Positions 41,833 to 50,930 of a DNA stretch of 64,000 bases are shown in pieces (position 1 is the first letter of the stretch; each line of letters starts with the position of its first letter). The position numbers and the translations under genes are program-made. The notes under the pieces are model-generated. The model did no database searches. It was not told the origin of the DNA and was given only the letters and a program-made list of their open reading frames with translations. The DNA is from Paenibacillus polymyxa (GTDB lineage Bacteria > Bacillota > Bacilli > Paenibacillales > Paenibacillaceae): NCBI RefSeq assembly GCF_018614975.1, contig NZ_JAGGNR010000011.1:124001-188000 (forward strand), in the 5' to 3' direction.

Positions 41833-43053
41833 ATGCAAGACCAACTGGCAACGTCTACGACGTGGGAGCCTTGTTATACGGACCTGCATATCCACATCGG
41901 ACGAACCTCTCGCGGTGAGGCCGTGAAAATCAGTGGCAGTCGTGATCTTACATTTGAGAATATTGCTCGGGAAGCATCGGATCGCAAAGGAATTCATTTG
42001 CTTGGTGTTATCGATTGTCATTCTCCGGTTGTACAGATGGATATTGAGCAATTGTTGGAGAGGGGTACCATGTCCGAGATTGAGGGCGGCGGCATTGCCT
42101 ACCAGGACACCACCATTCTGCTGGGTACAGAGATTGAGCTGCGCGAGCCTGAAATGCGTGAGTTCCATATGCTGGCGTACTTCCGTGATCTGAAAACGAT
42201 GAAGTCCTTCACGGACTGGATGAAACGTTATATGAAAAATGTGAACCTCAGTTCTCAGCGTGTCTACGTGCCCGCTCTAGAGATGCAAGCCGAGATTAAG
42301 GCACGTGGTGGGCTTATTGTGCCTGCACATGTATTTACACCGCATAAAGGCATCTATGGCAGTACTGCGCCCCGTATGGGCGATGTACTGGATACCCGTC
42401 TCGTGGACGCTGTCGAGCTGGGGTTAAGCTCTGATTCATCCATGGCCAGTTATATTCGGGAATTGGATCATGTACCGTTTCTGACCAATTCGGATGCTCA
42501 TTCACTCGGTAAGATTGGACGGGAGTATAACGAACTGCAAGTTGCTGCCCCTTCTTTTGATGAATTCCGTATGGCACTTCAAGGAGAAGCCGGCAGGAAA
42601 ATTGCTGCCAATTATGGACTGAATCCAAGGCTGGGCAAGTATCACCGTACTTATTGTGCAGCATGTGGCAGTATTATGGACGAGCAGGCGATGTCAGCAG
42701 AGCGTTGCCCTCACTGTGGCAGTCTGAAGCTGGTTCAGGGGGTGCTGGACCGCATTCTGGCGATCTCTGATCGGGAGAGTCCTCATGTTCCTGCAAACAG
42801 ACCAGCTTATCATTATCAGGTACCACTGGAGTTCATCCCCGGACTTGGCAAAGCCAAACTGCGTCAGCTACTGGACCATTTTGGTACAGAAATGAACGTA
42901 CTTCATCGCACGCATGAGGAAGAGCTTGCTGCGGTTGTTGGACCTGTACTGGCTGGCTTGATTGTGGCTGCACGGAATGGACAACTGGAGTTGTCCTCTG
43001 GAGGTGGAGGCACGTACGGTAAAGTTGCTGTTCAGGAAAGAGTCTCGGAGTGA
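41833..43053 (+). CDS. Endonuclease Q-like PHP-domain protein
   Basis: The 406-aa product has a PHP phosphoesterase domain with metal ligands TDLHIHIG, DCHSP, PAHVFTPH and TNSDAHSLG (residues about 15-240). A zinc finger follows (CAACG at about 275, CPHCG at about 295), and then a helix-hairpin-helix-like IPGLGKAKLRQLLDHFG near the C-terminus. This order matches EndoQ, which cuts 5' of deaminated bases (uracil, hypoxanthine) and AP sites. The ATG at 41833 lies 3 nt after nudF; the frame is open to 41797 within nudF. The tail is glycine-rich. Substrate choice is inferred from the family. Confidence 0.83.
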   Translation: MQDQLATSTTWEPCYTDLHIHIGRTSRGEAVKISGSRDLTFENIAREASDRKGIHLLGVIDCHSPVVQMDIEQLLERGTMSEIEGGGIAYQDTTILLGTEIELREPEMREFHMLAYFRDLKTMKSFTDWMKRYMKNVNLSSQRVYVPALEMQAEIKARGGLIVPAHVFTPHKGIYGSTAPRMGDVLDTRLVDAVELGLSSDSSMASYIRELDHVPFLTNSDAHSLGKIGREYNELQVAAPSFDEFRMALQGEAGRKIAANYGLNPRLGKYHRTYCAACGSIMDEQAMSAERCPHCGSLKLVQGVLDRILAISDRESPHVPANRPAYHYQVPLEFIPGLGKAKLRQLLDHFGTEMNVLHRTHEEELAAVVGPVLAGLIVAARNGQLELSSGGGGTYGKVAVQERVSE

Positions 43054-43134
43054 CTCGTGTGAATATTCTGTAGTAATATTCTGAGGTTCAAGTCATATAG
43101 CTTTCGCTTTACAGAGGTCCAATCTGGACAAGAA

Positions 43135-43164
43135 GTCATACAGGTGCATTCCATTTCATAAGAA
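43135..43164 (+). promoter_or_regulatory. SigE-like promoter of spoIIM
   Basis: GTCATACA (43135-43142) and CATAAGAA (43157-43164) are 14 nt apart and match SigE -35 and -10 elements. spoIIM is SigE-dependent in B. subtilis. The start codon is about 65 nt downstream. Confidence 0.55.
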
Positions 43165-43227
43165 TGACTATGAGGATGTAACTGAGAATCCTTGCAGCAT
43201 GATACCGGAAAGGGGACTCGTACCTGT

Positions 43228-43857
43228 ATGCGCTCTTCCTACTTTACATTTAAAGGTCAGACTTCGTTATATGTATTCGTGGCCGTCTTGTTTCTGGTCG
43301 GCGTCATTTTTGGCGCGCTCATGGTCAACGCATTGTCTCTTGAGCAACGTCAGGATCTGGAGGGTTATCTCGGCAATTTCTTCATGACCGTGCAGCACAG
43401 TGCACAGGTAACAGAGACCGGGGCATATTGGGACATTGCCATGCTCCATCTGAAATGGGTGGGTCTGATCTTTATTCTGGGTTTATCCGTTGTTGGACTA
43501 CCCGGTATACTGGTTCTGGATTTTCTGAAAGGTGTGCTCATTGGATTCACAGTGGGGTACCTTGTTGGACAGTATTCCTGGAAAGGGCTGCTGTTTGCAC
43601 TGGTGTCCGTGGCACCGCATAATTTGTTCGTCATTCCGATCCTTCTGGTCTGCAGTGTGGCGGCGATGACGTTCTCGTTATACATCATTCGCAATCGTGT
43701 TTTGATGCAGCGAACACCGGGTCGACAAAGGCCTTTTGCTTCATATATAGTTTTAACTTTGGTTATGGCTGCATTGCTGCTCGGCGTGGCGTCTTTTGAA
43801 ACATGGGTTACACCTGCGATGATGCGTTGGGTCACGCCAATGTTACTACCGGCCTAA
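43228..43857 (+). CDS. spoIIM: Stage II sporulation protein M
   Basis: SpoIIM is a mother-cell membrane protein that, with SpoIID and SpoIIP, drives septal peptidoglycan remodelling at engulfment. The 209-aa product has five or so hydrophobic helices, including SLYVFVAVLFLVGVIFGALM at the start and ILVCSVAAMTFSLYII near the end. The SpoIIM pattern LDFLKGVLIGFTVGYLVG and APHNLFVIPILL is also present. The start is ATG 43228, with AAAGGGGA about 11 nt upstream; the frame is open to 43192. fur follows, as in B. subtilis. Confidence 0.93.
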   Translation: MRSSYFTFKGQTSLYVFVAVLFLVGVIFGALMVNALSLEQRQDLEGYLGNFFMTVQHSAQVTETGAYWDIAMLHLKWVGLIFILGLSVVGLPGILVLDFLKGVLIGFTVGYLVGQYSWKGLLFALVSVAPHNLFVIPILLVCSVAAMTFSLYIIRNRVLMQRTPGRQRPFASYIVLTLVMAALLLGVASFETWVTPAMMRWVTPMLLPA

Positions 43858-43880
43858 CGTTCATCGTATAGTGTAAAATG

Positions 43881-43910
43881 TTGACTTTAATTACGCACTC
43901 CCCCTATAAT
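43881..43910 (+). promoter_or_regulatory. SigA promoter of fur
   Basis: TTGACT (43881-43886) and a perfect TATAAT (43905-43910) are 18 nt apart, 55 nt upstream of the fur start codon. Confidence 0.7.
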
Positions 43911-43964
43911 GAAAAGAGTGGGTTAAGTTGCAGTGTGCAGTGATTTCCTAGGGGGAGGGAGAAA

Positions 43965-44432
43965 ATGGAAGCACGGATTGATAAAATTAAGCAGCAACTA
44001 CAGTCCCAAGGATATAAATTAACGCCCCAGCGGGAAGCCACCTTAAGAGTACTTCTTGAGAATGAAGAAGATCATCTGAGCGCAGAAGACGTATTCATGC
44101 TCGTTAAAGAAAAGGCTCCCGAAATCGGTCTGGCAACCGTGTACCGTACCCTCGAACTGCTGAGTGAGCTGCATGTTGTAGAGAAAATCAACTTCGGCGA
44201 CGGTGTAGCGCGTTATGATCTGCGCGGAGATACATCCAAGCATCACCATCATCACTTAATCTGTGTTCAATGCGGAAGTATGGATGAAATACGTGAAGAC
44301 TGGCTTGGACCGCTTGAAGAGCGTTTGGAGCGGGAATTCAACTTTTCGGTAGTAGATCACCGACTGGACTTTCATGGAATTTGTTATCGTTGCAAAGCTA
44401 AAAATGAACAGAAACCCAAAGATGAAGAATAA
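43965..44432 (+). CDS. fur: Ferric uptake regulator Fur
   Basis: Fur is the iron-sensing repressor that binds Fur boxes such as those at 26.1-28.6 kb in this window. The 155-aa protein has the N-terminal winged helix (YKLTPQREATLRVLLEN, then IGLATVYRTLELLSEL). The regulatory metal site is HHHHHLICVQCG at about residues 87-98, and a second CxxC-type site near the C-terminus is CYRCKAK. Assignment to Fur rather than PerR or Zur rests mainly on its place between spoIIM and the yqzK-like gene, as in B. subtilis. GGGAGGG lies upstream. Confidence 0.9.
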   Translation: MEARIDKIKQQLQSQGYKLTPQREATLRVLLENEEDHLSAEDVFMLVKEKAPEIGLATVYRTLELLSELHVVEKINFGDGVARYDLRGDTSKHHHHHLICVQCGSMDEIREDWLGPLEERLEREFNFSVVDHRLDFHGICYRCKAKNEQKPKDEE

Positions 44433-44446
44433 CATAGCATATCTTC

Positions 44447-44483
44447 AAGCTCTCACCGGCGGTTTTGACGGGAGAGCTTTTTT
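44447..44483 (+). terminator. Terminator after fur
   Basis: AAGCTCTC (44447-44454) and GAGAGCTT (44472-44479) pair around an inner CCG/CGG stem and are followed by a T-run. Confidence 0.85.
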
Positions 44484-44590
44484 GGCACCGGATATGATCT
44501 GGAGTTTCCCCCGAATGGCATAAACCTGTGTTTATGGACATACCCTGATTCAAGGACAATACCGGATTCGAATCAGGAGGGGACGCGCCC

Positions 44591-44833
44591 ATGATTATAT
44601 CAGTGCGGAGAGGGCTCCGTTTTATTCGATTTATACTATTTTTTGCTGCATTAGTTTATCTGTTCTATCATGTTCTGGATCTGTTTAATGGCTGGATCTC
44701 ACCTGTGGATCAGTATCAGATGCCGACTGGCAATGCAATCAAAGTATTTCAGGAAACGGATTGGCCGGGTAATGGAGAAGGACGTCCTACGATGGCAGAG
44801 CGTCTCCGTTTGTTCTATTGGTACGGGGAGTAG
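44591..44833 (+). CDS. yqzK: DUF4227 family protein (YqzK-like)
   Basis: The 80-aa protein has one transmembrane helix (FIRFILFFAALVYLFYHVLDL) and a short extracytoplasmic or cytoplasmic tail ending in MAERLRLFYWYGE. DUF4227 genes lie between fur and xerD in Bacillales, as here. GAGGGGACGC lies upstream of the ATG. Its function is not known. It is 75 nt before xerD on the same strand. Confidence 0.82.
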   Translation: MIISVRRGLRFIRFILFFAALVYLFYHVLDLFNGWISPVDQYQMPTGNAIKVFQETDWPGNGEGRPTMAERLRLFYWYGE

Positions 44834-44908
44834 CTTGGAACAGCCAGGGATGCAAATACGGGAGCAGTCTGCCAGAGCGGCAGATCTGTCAGTTGAGGAG
44901 CGTTGTAC

Positions 44909-45799
44909 ATGAAACAGACGATACACGCCTATGCCTTATACTTGGAAGATGATAAAGGGATGTCGAGCAGCACGCTTGAATCGTATCTCCGAGACGTGGA
45001 CAAGTTCATTGAATTTGCGGATAAGGAATATGGCATACGCGAAGCCGATCAGGTCAGACGGACACATATCGTCCTGTTTGCAGGTCAGCTCAAACAGGCA
45101 GGACGTGCCAATGCAACCATTGCCCGCAGCATCGTATCTCTGCGCTCCTACTTTCATTTTTTGCTGCGGCGGGGTGATATTATACAGGACCCTACGTTTG
45201 ATGTGGAAGCTCCCAAGGCGGACAAGACGCCACCACAGGTGTTAAGTATCCAGGAGATCGAACAACTGCTGACAGCGCCTGATATTCGTTCACCGCAGGG
45301 TGTGAGGGATCGAGCGATGCTTGAACTGTTATATGCTACAGGCATTCGGGTCTCGGAACTGATTGCCCTTGACATTCGGGATGTACAGACAGGCATGCGT
45401 TTCATACGATGCGGTGGGGCGGGCAAGGAACGTATCCTTCCCATTGGTGCGCCAGCTGCACATTGGGCAAGTGTATATGTGGAGGAGTTTCGCAACAAGT
45501 TGCTCAAAACCGATTCGGACGAGCAGGCACTATTCGTGAATGTGTCTGGCAGGCGTTTAACCCGGCAGGGTTTCTGGAAGCTGCTCAAAAAAGCGGCGGT
45601 GGATGCGGGAATCTCGGAAGAAATTACGCCGCATACGCTTCGTCATTCCTTTGCTGCACACCTGATTGCCAATGGGGCGGATACACGTGCGGTTCAAGAC
45701 ATGCTGGGTCACGTGGAGCAGCCTGGACAACAATATGGCAATCATGGTCGCAAAACCATGAAAGAAATCTATGAAACCCATCATCCGAGGGCAAGATAG
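44909..45799 (+). CDS. xerD: Tyrosine recombinase XerD with divergent active-site block
   Basis: XerD with XerC resolves chromosome dimers at dif. The 296-aa protein has a SAM-like core-binding N-terminal domain and a catalytic domain. Arg is in GIRVSELIALDIRD, Lys in CGGAGKERILPIG, His/Arg in HTLRHSFAAHL and His in MLGHV. Two places are unusual. The GKG-x-KER hairpin is one residue shorter than in most relatives. The block around the nucleophile reads EQPGQQYGNHGRKTM where STTQIYTHV-like sequence is usual; a Tyr remains at the right distance from RKTMKEIY. A start at ATG 44909 gives GAGGAG 8 nt upstream; TTG 44903 is also in frame. Confidence 0.88.
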   Translation: MKQTIHAYALYLEDDKGMSSSTLESYLRDVDKFIEFADKEYGIREADQVRRTHIVLFAGQLKQAGRANATIARSIVSLRSYFHFLLRRGDIIQDPTFDVEAPKADKTPPQVLSIQEIEQLLTAPDIRSPQGVRDRAMLELLYATGIRVSELIALDIRDVQTGMRFIRCGGAGKERILPIGAPAAHWASVYVEEFRNKLLKTDSDEQALFVNVSGRRLTRQGFWKLLKKAAVDAGISEEITPHTLRHSFAAHLIANGADTRAVQDMLGHVEQPGQQYGNHGRKTMKEIYETHHPRAR

Positions 45800-45928
45800 A
45801 TTTTGACGCATGGCATTCACAAATAAATGCGGAACATTGGGCCGATTTAGGATAAAATAAATTGAATACATCCAAACGCCGTTATACATAAGACGGATCG
45901 TTTCAACTCAAGGAGGAACATACATCGC

Positions 45929-46753
45929 ATGACAGCATTAAACCAACAAATGATTTCGGAAGCAGCATCTTATATTCAAAGCAAAAGCTCCATTAAGCCG
46001 GAGGTCGGTTTGATTTTGGGTTCGGGTCTTGGCGTACTGGCAGAACTGATTGAAGATGGCGTAAGTATCGCTTATCAGGATATTCCACATTTTCCGGTGT
46101 CCACAGTAGAAGGGCATGAAGGTGAACTATTGGTCGGAACCATCAAAGGTCGTCCAGTCGTGATGATGAAAGGCCGCTTCCACATGTACGAAGGATATGG
46201 TCCGGAATTGACAGCTTTCCCCGTACGTGTTATGAAAGAACTGGGTGTAAGTAGCCTGCTTGTAACCAATGCTGCGGGCGGCGTGAATACGTCGTATGAA
46301 GCTGGAGACTTGATGCTGATCTCTGATCACTTGAATCTCACAGGCAAAAATCCACTGATCGGACCAAATGACGCTGCACTGGGCGTGCGTTTCCCGGATC
46401 TGTCCGAAGCATATAGCCGCCGTTTGCGTGCGCTGGCGAAGGATACGGCCGCATCACAAGGTTTTAACGTACGTGAAGGGGTATACGCAGGTATGCTTGG
46501 TCCGAACTATGAGACACCGGCAGAGATCAGAATGCTGCGTACATTGGGCGCAGACGCAGTGGGTATGTCCACTGTATCTGAAGTGATCGTGGCACGCCAC
46601 ACAGGCCTGGAAGTACTCGGTATTTCCTGTATCAGCAACATGGCTGCCGGAATTCTGGACCAGCCGCTGTCACATGATGAGGTGATGGAAACGACGGAAC
46701 GTGTGCGTGAGTCGTTCCTGGCGCTGGTATTGGCTGTTATTCCACAAATGTAA
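45929..46753 (+). CDS. punA: Purine-nucleoside phosphorylase I (PunA type)
   Basis: The enzyme splits guanosine and inosine to base and ribose-1-phosphate for purine salvage. The 274-aa product has the trimeric PNP motifs: GLILGSGLGVLAE (about residues 28-40), VEGHEGELLVG, MMKGRFHMYEGY and the conserved VTNAAGGVN and GPNYETPAEI. The ATG follows AAGGAGG. B. subtilis has the phosphopentomutase gene drm between xerD and pupG, and no such gene lies here. Two hairpins with T-runs follow. Confidence 0.94.
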   Translation: MTALNQQMISEAASYIQSKSSIKPEVGLILGSGLGVLAELIEDGVSIAYQDIPHFPVSTVEGHEGELLVGTIKGRPVVMMKGRFHMYEGYGPELTAFPVRVMKELGVSSLLVTNAAGGVNTSYEAGDLMLISDHLNLTGKNPLIGPNDAALGVRFPDLSEAYSRRLRALAKDTAASQGFNVREGVYAGMLGPNYETPAEIRMLRTLGADAVGMSTVSEVIVARHTGLEVLGISCISNMAAGILDQPLSHDEVMETTERVRESFLALVLAVIPQM

Positions 46754-46770
46754 GCAAGATTTGAGTTAAG

Positions 46771-46816
46771 AAGGTTACCTCTTTGGATGAGAAATCATCG
46801 GGGGTAACCTTTTTTA
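46771..46816 (+). terminator. Terminator after punA
   Basis: GGTTACC and GGTAACC form a 7-bp stem around a loop of about 25 nt, followed by six T. Confidence 0.8.
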
Positions 46817-46823
46817 GCTGTGT

Positions 46824-46868
46824 TGAACGTACGGTTACTCATTCGTTGAGTGCAGTACGTTTTTTTTG
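46824..46868 (+). terminator. Second hairpin with T-run downstream of punA
   Basis: AACGTAC and GTACGTT pair around a loop of about 22 nt, and eight T follow. It may back up the first terminator. Confidence 0.65.
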
Positions 46869-47001
46869 CTTTGACCACATTTTCAATAAAAGTTCGGGAA
46901 ATCATGCTTTACATGGAATAATTTACTGGAAACGGGCCGACAATGATTAGCAGTACATGCATGGAACATGCAGTAAGCAAGTCATTTGAGGAGGTAACCT
47001 T

Positions 47002-48177
47002 GTGAAGAAAAGAATAATGGCATCGTTCATGACCCTTTGTATCCTGCTGTCCCTTATGGCATCAACGGCATTGGCTGAAGAGAAACCGAAGGCAGCGGGA
47101 GGAACTGATCTGGCCCCGTCGGCTCGCTCCGCGATTTTAATGGATGCAGACACGGGAACGGTCATTTATGAGAAAAACAGTCATGATCAGCTGCCTCCGG
47201 CAAGCATCACTAAGATTATGACGATGCTGCTCACGATCGAAGCAATCGACTCGGGCAAGCTGAAGCTGACGGATAAGGTAAGAACGAGTGAATATGCCGC
47301 TTCGATGGGCGGTTCGCAGATCTTTCTGGAGGCCGGGGAAGAAATGACGGTTGATGATATGTTAAAAGGGATTGCGATGGCATCAGGCAATGATGCCTCG
47401 GTAGCGATGGCTGAGAAGATCGCTGGTTCCGAAGAAGCTTTTGTACAACTGATGAATGAGCGTGCGAAGGAGCTTGGCATGAAGGATACTCATTTTGCCA
47501 ACTGTAACGGTCTGCCTGTCGATAATCATTATTCTTCCGCCCACGATATTGCCGTCATGAGCCGTGAACTGTTGAAGCATTCCGGAATTACGAAGTACAC
47601 CGGTGCATATCAGGATTACCTTCGCAAAGATACGGAAAAGCCATTCTGGCTGGTGAACACAAACAAGCTGGTTCGTTTTTATGAAGGGGCAGACGGTTTG
47701 AAAACAGGTTACACATCCGAAGCGAAATTCTGCTTGTCCGCAACAGCGTCCAAAGATGGACTGCGTGTCGTTTCCGTGGTACTCGGTGAACCAAATACCA
47801 AAACACGGAACAGTGAGGTGTCTTCGATGTTTGACTATGCGTTTAGTCAATATACGATGAAGGCTCTCTACAAGGCAGGGGATCTGCTGGGCAGTCTGAA
47901 GATCGAAAAAGGTGAAGTTGCTGAATTGCCTCTGAATGCCACGCAAAATTATAGTGTGCTGATGCGCAAAGGAGCGAAATCCAATGACATCCGTCATGAA
48001 TTGCTGGTTGCCAAAGAATTGAAAGCCCCGATCAAAGCAGGGCAAAGTATAGGAAAACTGGTGGTTTATCAGGGTAATGACGTGATCAAGGAGTTTGATA
48101 TTCAGGCTCCGCAGGATGTGAATAAGGCTGGCTGGTGGAAGTTGTTCAAGCGGACAACGTCCAACCTGTTTGACTAA
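47002..48177 (+). CDS. dacF: D-alanyl-D-alanine carboxypeptidase DacF
   Basis: DacF trims peptidoglycan stem peptides and adjusts spore cortex cross-linking from the forespore. The 391-aa protein starts at a GTG after GAGGAGGTAACC. It has a signal peptide (MASFMTLCILLSLMASTALAE). The penicillin-binding motifs are SITK (SxxK), SGN in MASGNDAS, and KTG in DGLKTGYTSEA. The C-terminal domain after about residue 290 is the PBP5-type beta-rich domain. It precedes spoIIAA as in B. subtilis. Confidence 0.93.
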   Translation: MKKRIMASFMTLCILLSLMASTALAEEKPKAAGGTDLAPSARSAILMDADTGTVIYEKNSHDQLPPASITKIMTMLLTIEAIDSGKLKLTDKVRTSEYAASMGGSQIFLEAGEEMTVDDMLKGIAMASGNDASVAMAEKIAGSEEAFVQLMNERAKELGMKDTHFANCNGLPVDNHYSSAHDIAVMSRELLKHSGITKYTGAYQDYLRKDTEKPFWLVNTNKLVRFYEGADGLKTGYTSEAKFCLSATASKDGLRVVSVVLGEPNTKTRNSEVSSMFDYAFSQYTMKALYKAGDLLGSLKIEKGEVAELPLNATQNYSVLMRKGAKSNDIRHELLVAKELKAPIKAGQSIGKLVVYQGNDVIKEFDIQAPQDVNKAGWWKLFKRTTSNLFD

Positions 48178-48249
48178 AACGGCGATTTCTGCGAGTTGCA
48201 CGTATCCTTCAAACATATTTTGTAGTTAAATAGGGGTTTTCTTCTAGTT

Positions 48250-48288
48250 TTGTCGGGGGGCAGGAAAAGCCTTCGGAAGCGTAGAAAT
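48250..48288 (+). promoter_or_regulatory. SigH-like promoter and weak 0A box of spoIIA
   Basis: AGGAAAA (48262-48268) and AGAAAT (48283-48288), 14 nt apart, resemble the SigH elements AGGAWWT and HGAAT. TTGTCGGG (48250-48257) just upstream is a 6-of-8 match to a 0A box. The B. subtilis spoIIA operon uses SigH with Spo0A, so the combination fits. Confidence 0.5.
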
Positions 48289-48322
48289 CCTTGTTCTAAG
48301 ACAGGGAGGAGAGTGAGCAAAC

Positions 48323-48676
48323 GTGAACTTGCATGTGGAAATGGAACACCATCGCGGGATTCTGATTGTACGATTATCCGGGGAGCTGGATCACCATACA
48401 GCTGACATGGTACGGATGCAAATGGATGAAGCCATCCAGCGGAGACAAAGCGAGCATCTCGTACTCAGCCTGAAAGATCTGCAATTTATGGACAGTTCGG
48501 GTCTGGGTGTCATTTTGGGAAGATACAAGCTCATTAAGAATAAAGGTGGCAAGATGGTGGTCTGTGACGTTAATTCGCCGGTGTACCGTTTGCTGGAAAT
48601 GTCGGGTCTGTTCAAGATTATGCCGATATACGAAAATGAGGGAACTGCTCTCTCAGGTCTGGAGGTCGTCTCATGA
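48323..48676 (+). CDS. spoIIAA: Anti-sigma F factor antagonist SpoIIAA
   Basis: SpoIIAA in unphosphorylated form releases SigF from SpoIIAB in the forespore. The 117-aa STAS-domain protein carries the phosphorylated serine in [16 protein letters not shown] (about residues 52-67). The start is a GTG with AGGGAGGAG about 13 nt upstream, a rather long spacing. It is the first gene of spoIIA and overlaps spoIIAB by 4 nt (ATGA), typical of translational coupling that keeps partner levels balanced. Confidence 0.96.
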   Translation: MNLHVEMEHHRGILIVRLSGELDHHTADMVRMQMDEAIQRRQSEHLVLSLKDLQFMDSSGLGVILGRYKLIKNKGGKMVVCDVNSPVYRLLEMSGLFKIMPIYENEGTALSGLEVVS

Positions 48677-49128
48677 ATGAAGGAACAGGGACAAATTTCA
48701 TGAATCTGCAATTCGCGGCCAAGTCAGAGAATGAATCGTTTGCACGGGTAACCGTTGCTGCGTTTATCTCCCAGCTTGATCCAACGATGGACGAGCTCAG
48801 TGACCTGAAGACGGTCATTTCGGAAGCTGTGACTAACAGCATCATCCACGGATACAACAACAACTCCGAAGGTGTTGTGTCCATCCAGGCCGAGATTCGG
48901 GAAGACATGATTACGATTATTGTGGAAGACCGTGGTGAAGGAATCGAAGATCTTGAACTGGCCAAGCAGCCGCTATATACGTCCAAACCCGAACTTGAGC
49001 GGTCGGGCATGGGCTTCACCATTATGGAAAACTTTATGGATGAATTCGAAGTCAGCAGTGAGCCCGGCAGAGGCACCTCCATCAAGATGAAAAAAAGGAT
49101 TGAATCCAAGAAAGCATTGTATAATTAG
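48673..49128 (+). CDS. spoIIAB: Anti-sigma F factor / serine kinase SpoIIAB
   Basis: SpoIIAB binds SigF and phosphorylates SpoIIAA. The 151-aa GHKL protein has the ATP-binding boxes: N-box [16 protein letters not shown] (about residues 45-60), the G1 DRGEGI and the G2 region RSGMGFTIM. The ATG overlaps the spoIIAA stop codon and has GGAGGT 6 nt upstream. sigF begins 14 nt after the stop. Length matches the family (146 aa in B. subtilis). Confidence 0.96.
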   Translation: MNEGTGTNFMNLQFAAKSENESFARVTVAAFISQLDPTMDELSDLKTVISEAVTNSIIHGYNNNSEGVVSIQAEIREDMITIIVEDRGEGIEDLELAKQPLYTSKPELERSGMGFTIMENFMDEFEVSSEPGRGTSIKMKKRIESKKALYN

Positions 49129-49142
49129 GGGTTGGTGTTCTT

Positions 49143-49898
49143 ATGGATGCTGAAGTGAAACCATCTTCACAGACCTATTTGGACGATGCCGAGGTCAAAC
49201 GGCTGATTGCGCTCAGTCAGTCGGGTGACCATGTTTCACGGGATACGCTGGTGAACTGCAACATCAGACTCGTCTGGTCCGTCGTACAGCGTTTTATGAA
49301 CAGGGGATATGATCCGGAAGATCTGTTCCAGATTGGTTGTATCGGTCTGCTCAAGTCAGTAGACAAATTCGATCTCAGTTATGACGTGAAGTTCTCAACC
49401 TACGCGGTACCGATGATCATCGGAGAAATCCAGCGCTTCCTGCGGGATGACGGTACCCTGAAGGTCAGTCGTTCACTAAAAGAGATGGCGAATAAAGTCC
49501 GCAAAAAAAGGGACGAACTGTCCAAACATCTGGATCGTCTGCCAACGATTAAGGAAGTTGCTGCAGAGCTGGGAGTGACCCCGGAGGAAGTCGTATTTGC
49601 CCAGGAAGCGAACAAACCACCGACCTCCATCCATGAGACGGTATTCGAGAATGACGGTGATCCCATTACGTTAATGGACCAGATTGCCGACGAGTCTCAG
49701 GAACGTTGGTTTGACAAACTGGCGCTAAACGAAGCCATCGGTGGTCTCAGTGAGCGGGAGCGGTTGATCGTTTATCTTCGGTATTACCGGGATCAGACCC
49801 AGTCTGAGGTTGCCAGTAGGCTGGGAATATCTCAGGTGCAGGTATCACGTCTGGAGAAAAAAATACTGCAATCCATCCGCGATCAGATCGCGCAGTGA
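49143..49898 (+). CDS. sigF: RNA polymerase sigma factor SigF
   Basis: SigF (SpoIIAC) directs the first forespore-specific transcription. The 251-aa protein shows region 2 (LVWSVVQRFMNRGYDPEDLFQIGCIGL, then AVPMIIGEIQRFLRDDG) and region 3 (SRSLKEMANKVRKKRDEL). The region 4 helix-turn-helix is QSEVASRLGISQVQVSRLEKKIL. It is the third gene of spoIIA. A palindrome and a terminator follow, where in B. subtilis spoVAA comes next; here an exporter/regulator pair is inserted. Confidence 0.96.
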   Translation: MDAEVKPSSQTYLDDAEVKRLIALSQSGDHVSRDTLVNCNIRLVWSVVQRFMNRGYDPEDLFQIGCIGLLKSVDKFDLSYDVKFSTYAVPMIIGEIQRFLRDDGTLKVSRSLKEMANKVRKKRDELSKHLDRLPTIKEVAAELGVTPEEVVFAQEANKPPTSIHETVFENDGDPITLMDQIADESQERWFDKLALNEAIGGLSERERLIVYLRYYRDQTQSEVASRLGISQVQVSRLEKKILQSIRDQIAQ

Positions 49899-49954
49899 TT
49901 TTGTGGAGTGCAACAACAATATTGGCGCATATGCACCAATATACGACAACTAAC

Positions 49955-49987
49955 AACCTTCTATCGCGCATTATGGCGAGGAAGGTT
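49955..49987. terminator. Bidirectional terminator between sigF and the exporter gene
   Basis: AACCTTC (49955-49961) pairs with GAAGGTT (49981-49987), with an inner CGC/GCG-type stem. The two genes converge here. Confidence 0.7.
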
Positions 49988-50915
49988 ATTTGTTGTTAAT
50001 ACGGGGAGATCTCGAACGATTGGACTGCATGACCAGCATCATGCCAAGAATACATGCCATACCAATCCATTGATAGAAGCCAAAAGGTTCATGGAGCCAT
50101 ATGACGGTTGTTCCAACAGCAGCAAGCGGCTCTGCACTCCCGAGCAGGCTAGTTTCCTTGGGTGTAAGACTTTTGAGACTCGCAATATAAAACCAAAAAG
50201 CAATCATGGTTCCAAAAAGGATCGTAAATATCAAATAACCGTAGGTTTCGAGCGTGATGTTAGCAAAATTCATTTTCCAGGGTGGGTGAATATAACTCAT
50301 TCCCAAACCACCGATGATCATAGCCCAGCCGACCACAACAAGTGAATCGAACTTTTTAATCAGTTGCACGGCATACAGCGTATAAAATGCAGCTGAAACC
50401 CCAGATAACAGCCCCCATATCACGGCAAGCGAGGAGACAGATAACTGCGTAAACGAGCCATTCGTCAGCAGGAGAAAACACCCACTCAGAGCCAGAACGG
50501 CGCATGCAAGGTCATTAAGTGTGAGGACAGACTGCTTACGGAGTGCGATGTAAATCATGATCATGACAGGGGACAGGTACTGCAGGAGTGTAGCCACCGC
50601 TGAATTGCCGTGTTTAATGGATGCCATGTACGTATACTGAACGGCAAGCATGCCCACCAATCCGAAAATGATCATCTGCCCAGCCGTTTTTTTATTTCTC
50701 CACACATCAAAAATCTGAAATCGTCCATTGGTAAACGATTGAATAACCAGTAATAGTAACCCAGCAATCAACAATCGTACAGTGACATACCAATTGACCT
50801 CAATTCCATCCAGTTGAAACAGTTTTTGAGATACGGTCCCCCCAATGCCCAAGCAGATGGCTCCCGTCAGAACGAGTACGATGCCTGAAATTTTGGATTT
50901 TGCAGTAGTTGTCAT
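49986..50915 (-). CDS. EamA/DMT family transporter
   Basis: The 309-aa membrane protein belongs to the drug/metabolite transporter superfamily with two EamA repeats. It has ten helices, for example [20 protein letters not shown] at the start, [17 protein letters not shown] in the second half and [13 protein letters not shown] near the end. Such proteins export amino acids, metabolites or toxic compounds; the substrate here is unknown. The ATG at 50915 has AAGGTGAGG about 9 nt upstream; the GTG at 50930 lies within that site. It is divergent from an AraC-type regulator gene with an 84-nt shared AT-rich region, so the regulator probably controls it. Confidence 0.85.
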   Translation of the reverse strand: MTTTAKSKISGIVLVLTGAICLGIGGTVSQKLFQLDGIEVNWYVTVRLLIAGLLLLVIQSFTNGRFQIFDVWRNKKTAGQMIIFGLVGMLAVQYTYMASIKHGNSAVATLLQYLSPVMIMIYIALRKQSVLTLNDLACAVLALSGCFLLLTNGSFTQLSVSSLAVIWGLLSGVSAAFYTLYAVQLIKKFDSLVVVGWAMIIGGLGMSYIHPPWKMNFANITLETYGYLIFTILFGTMIAFWFYIASLKSLTPKETSLLGSAEPLAAVGTTVIWLHEPFGFYQWIGMACILGMMLVMQSNRSRSPRINNK

Positions 50916-50930
50916 TCTTGTTCGCCTCAC

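Noticed and set aside
49921..49940. 20-bp near-palindrome after sigF (ATTGGCGCATATGCACCAAT)
   Set aside because: It is a good dyad but lies just downstream of sigF before a terminator, with no gene start nearby to regulate; function not supported.
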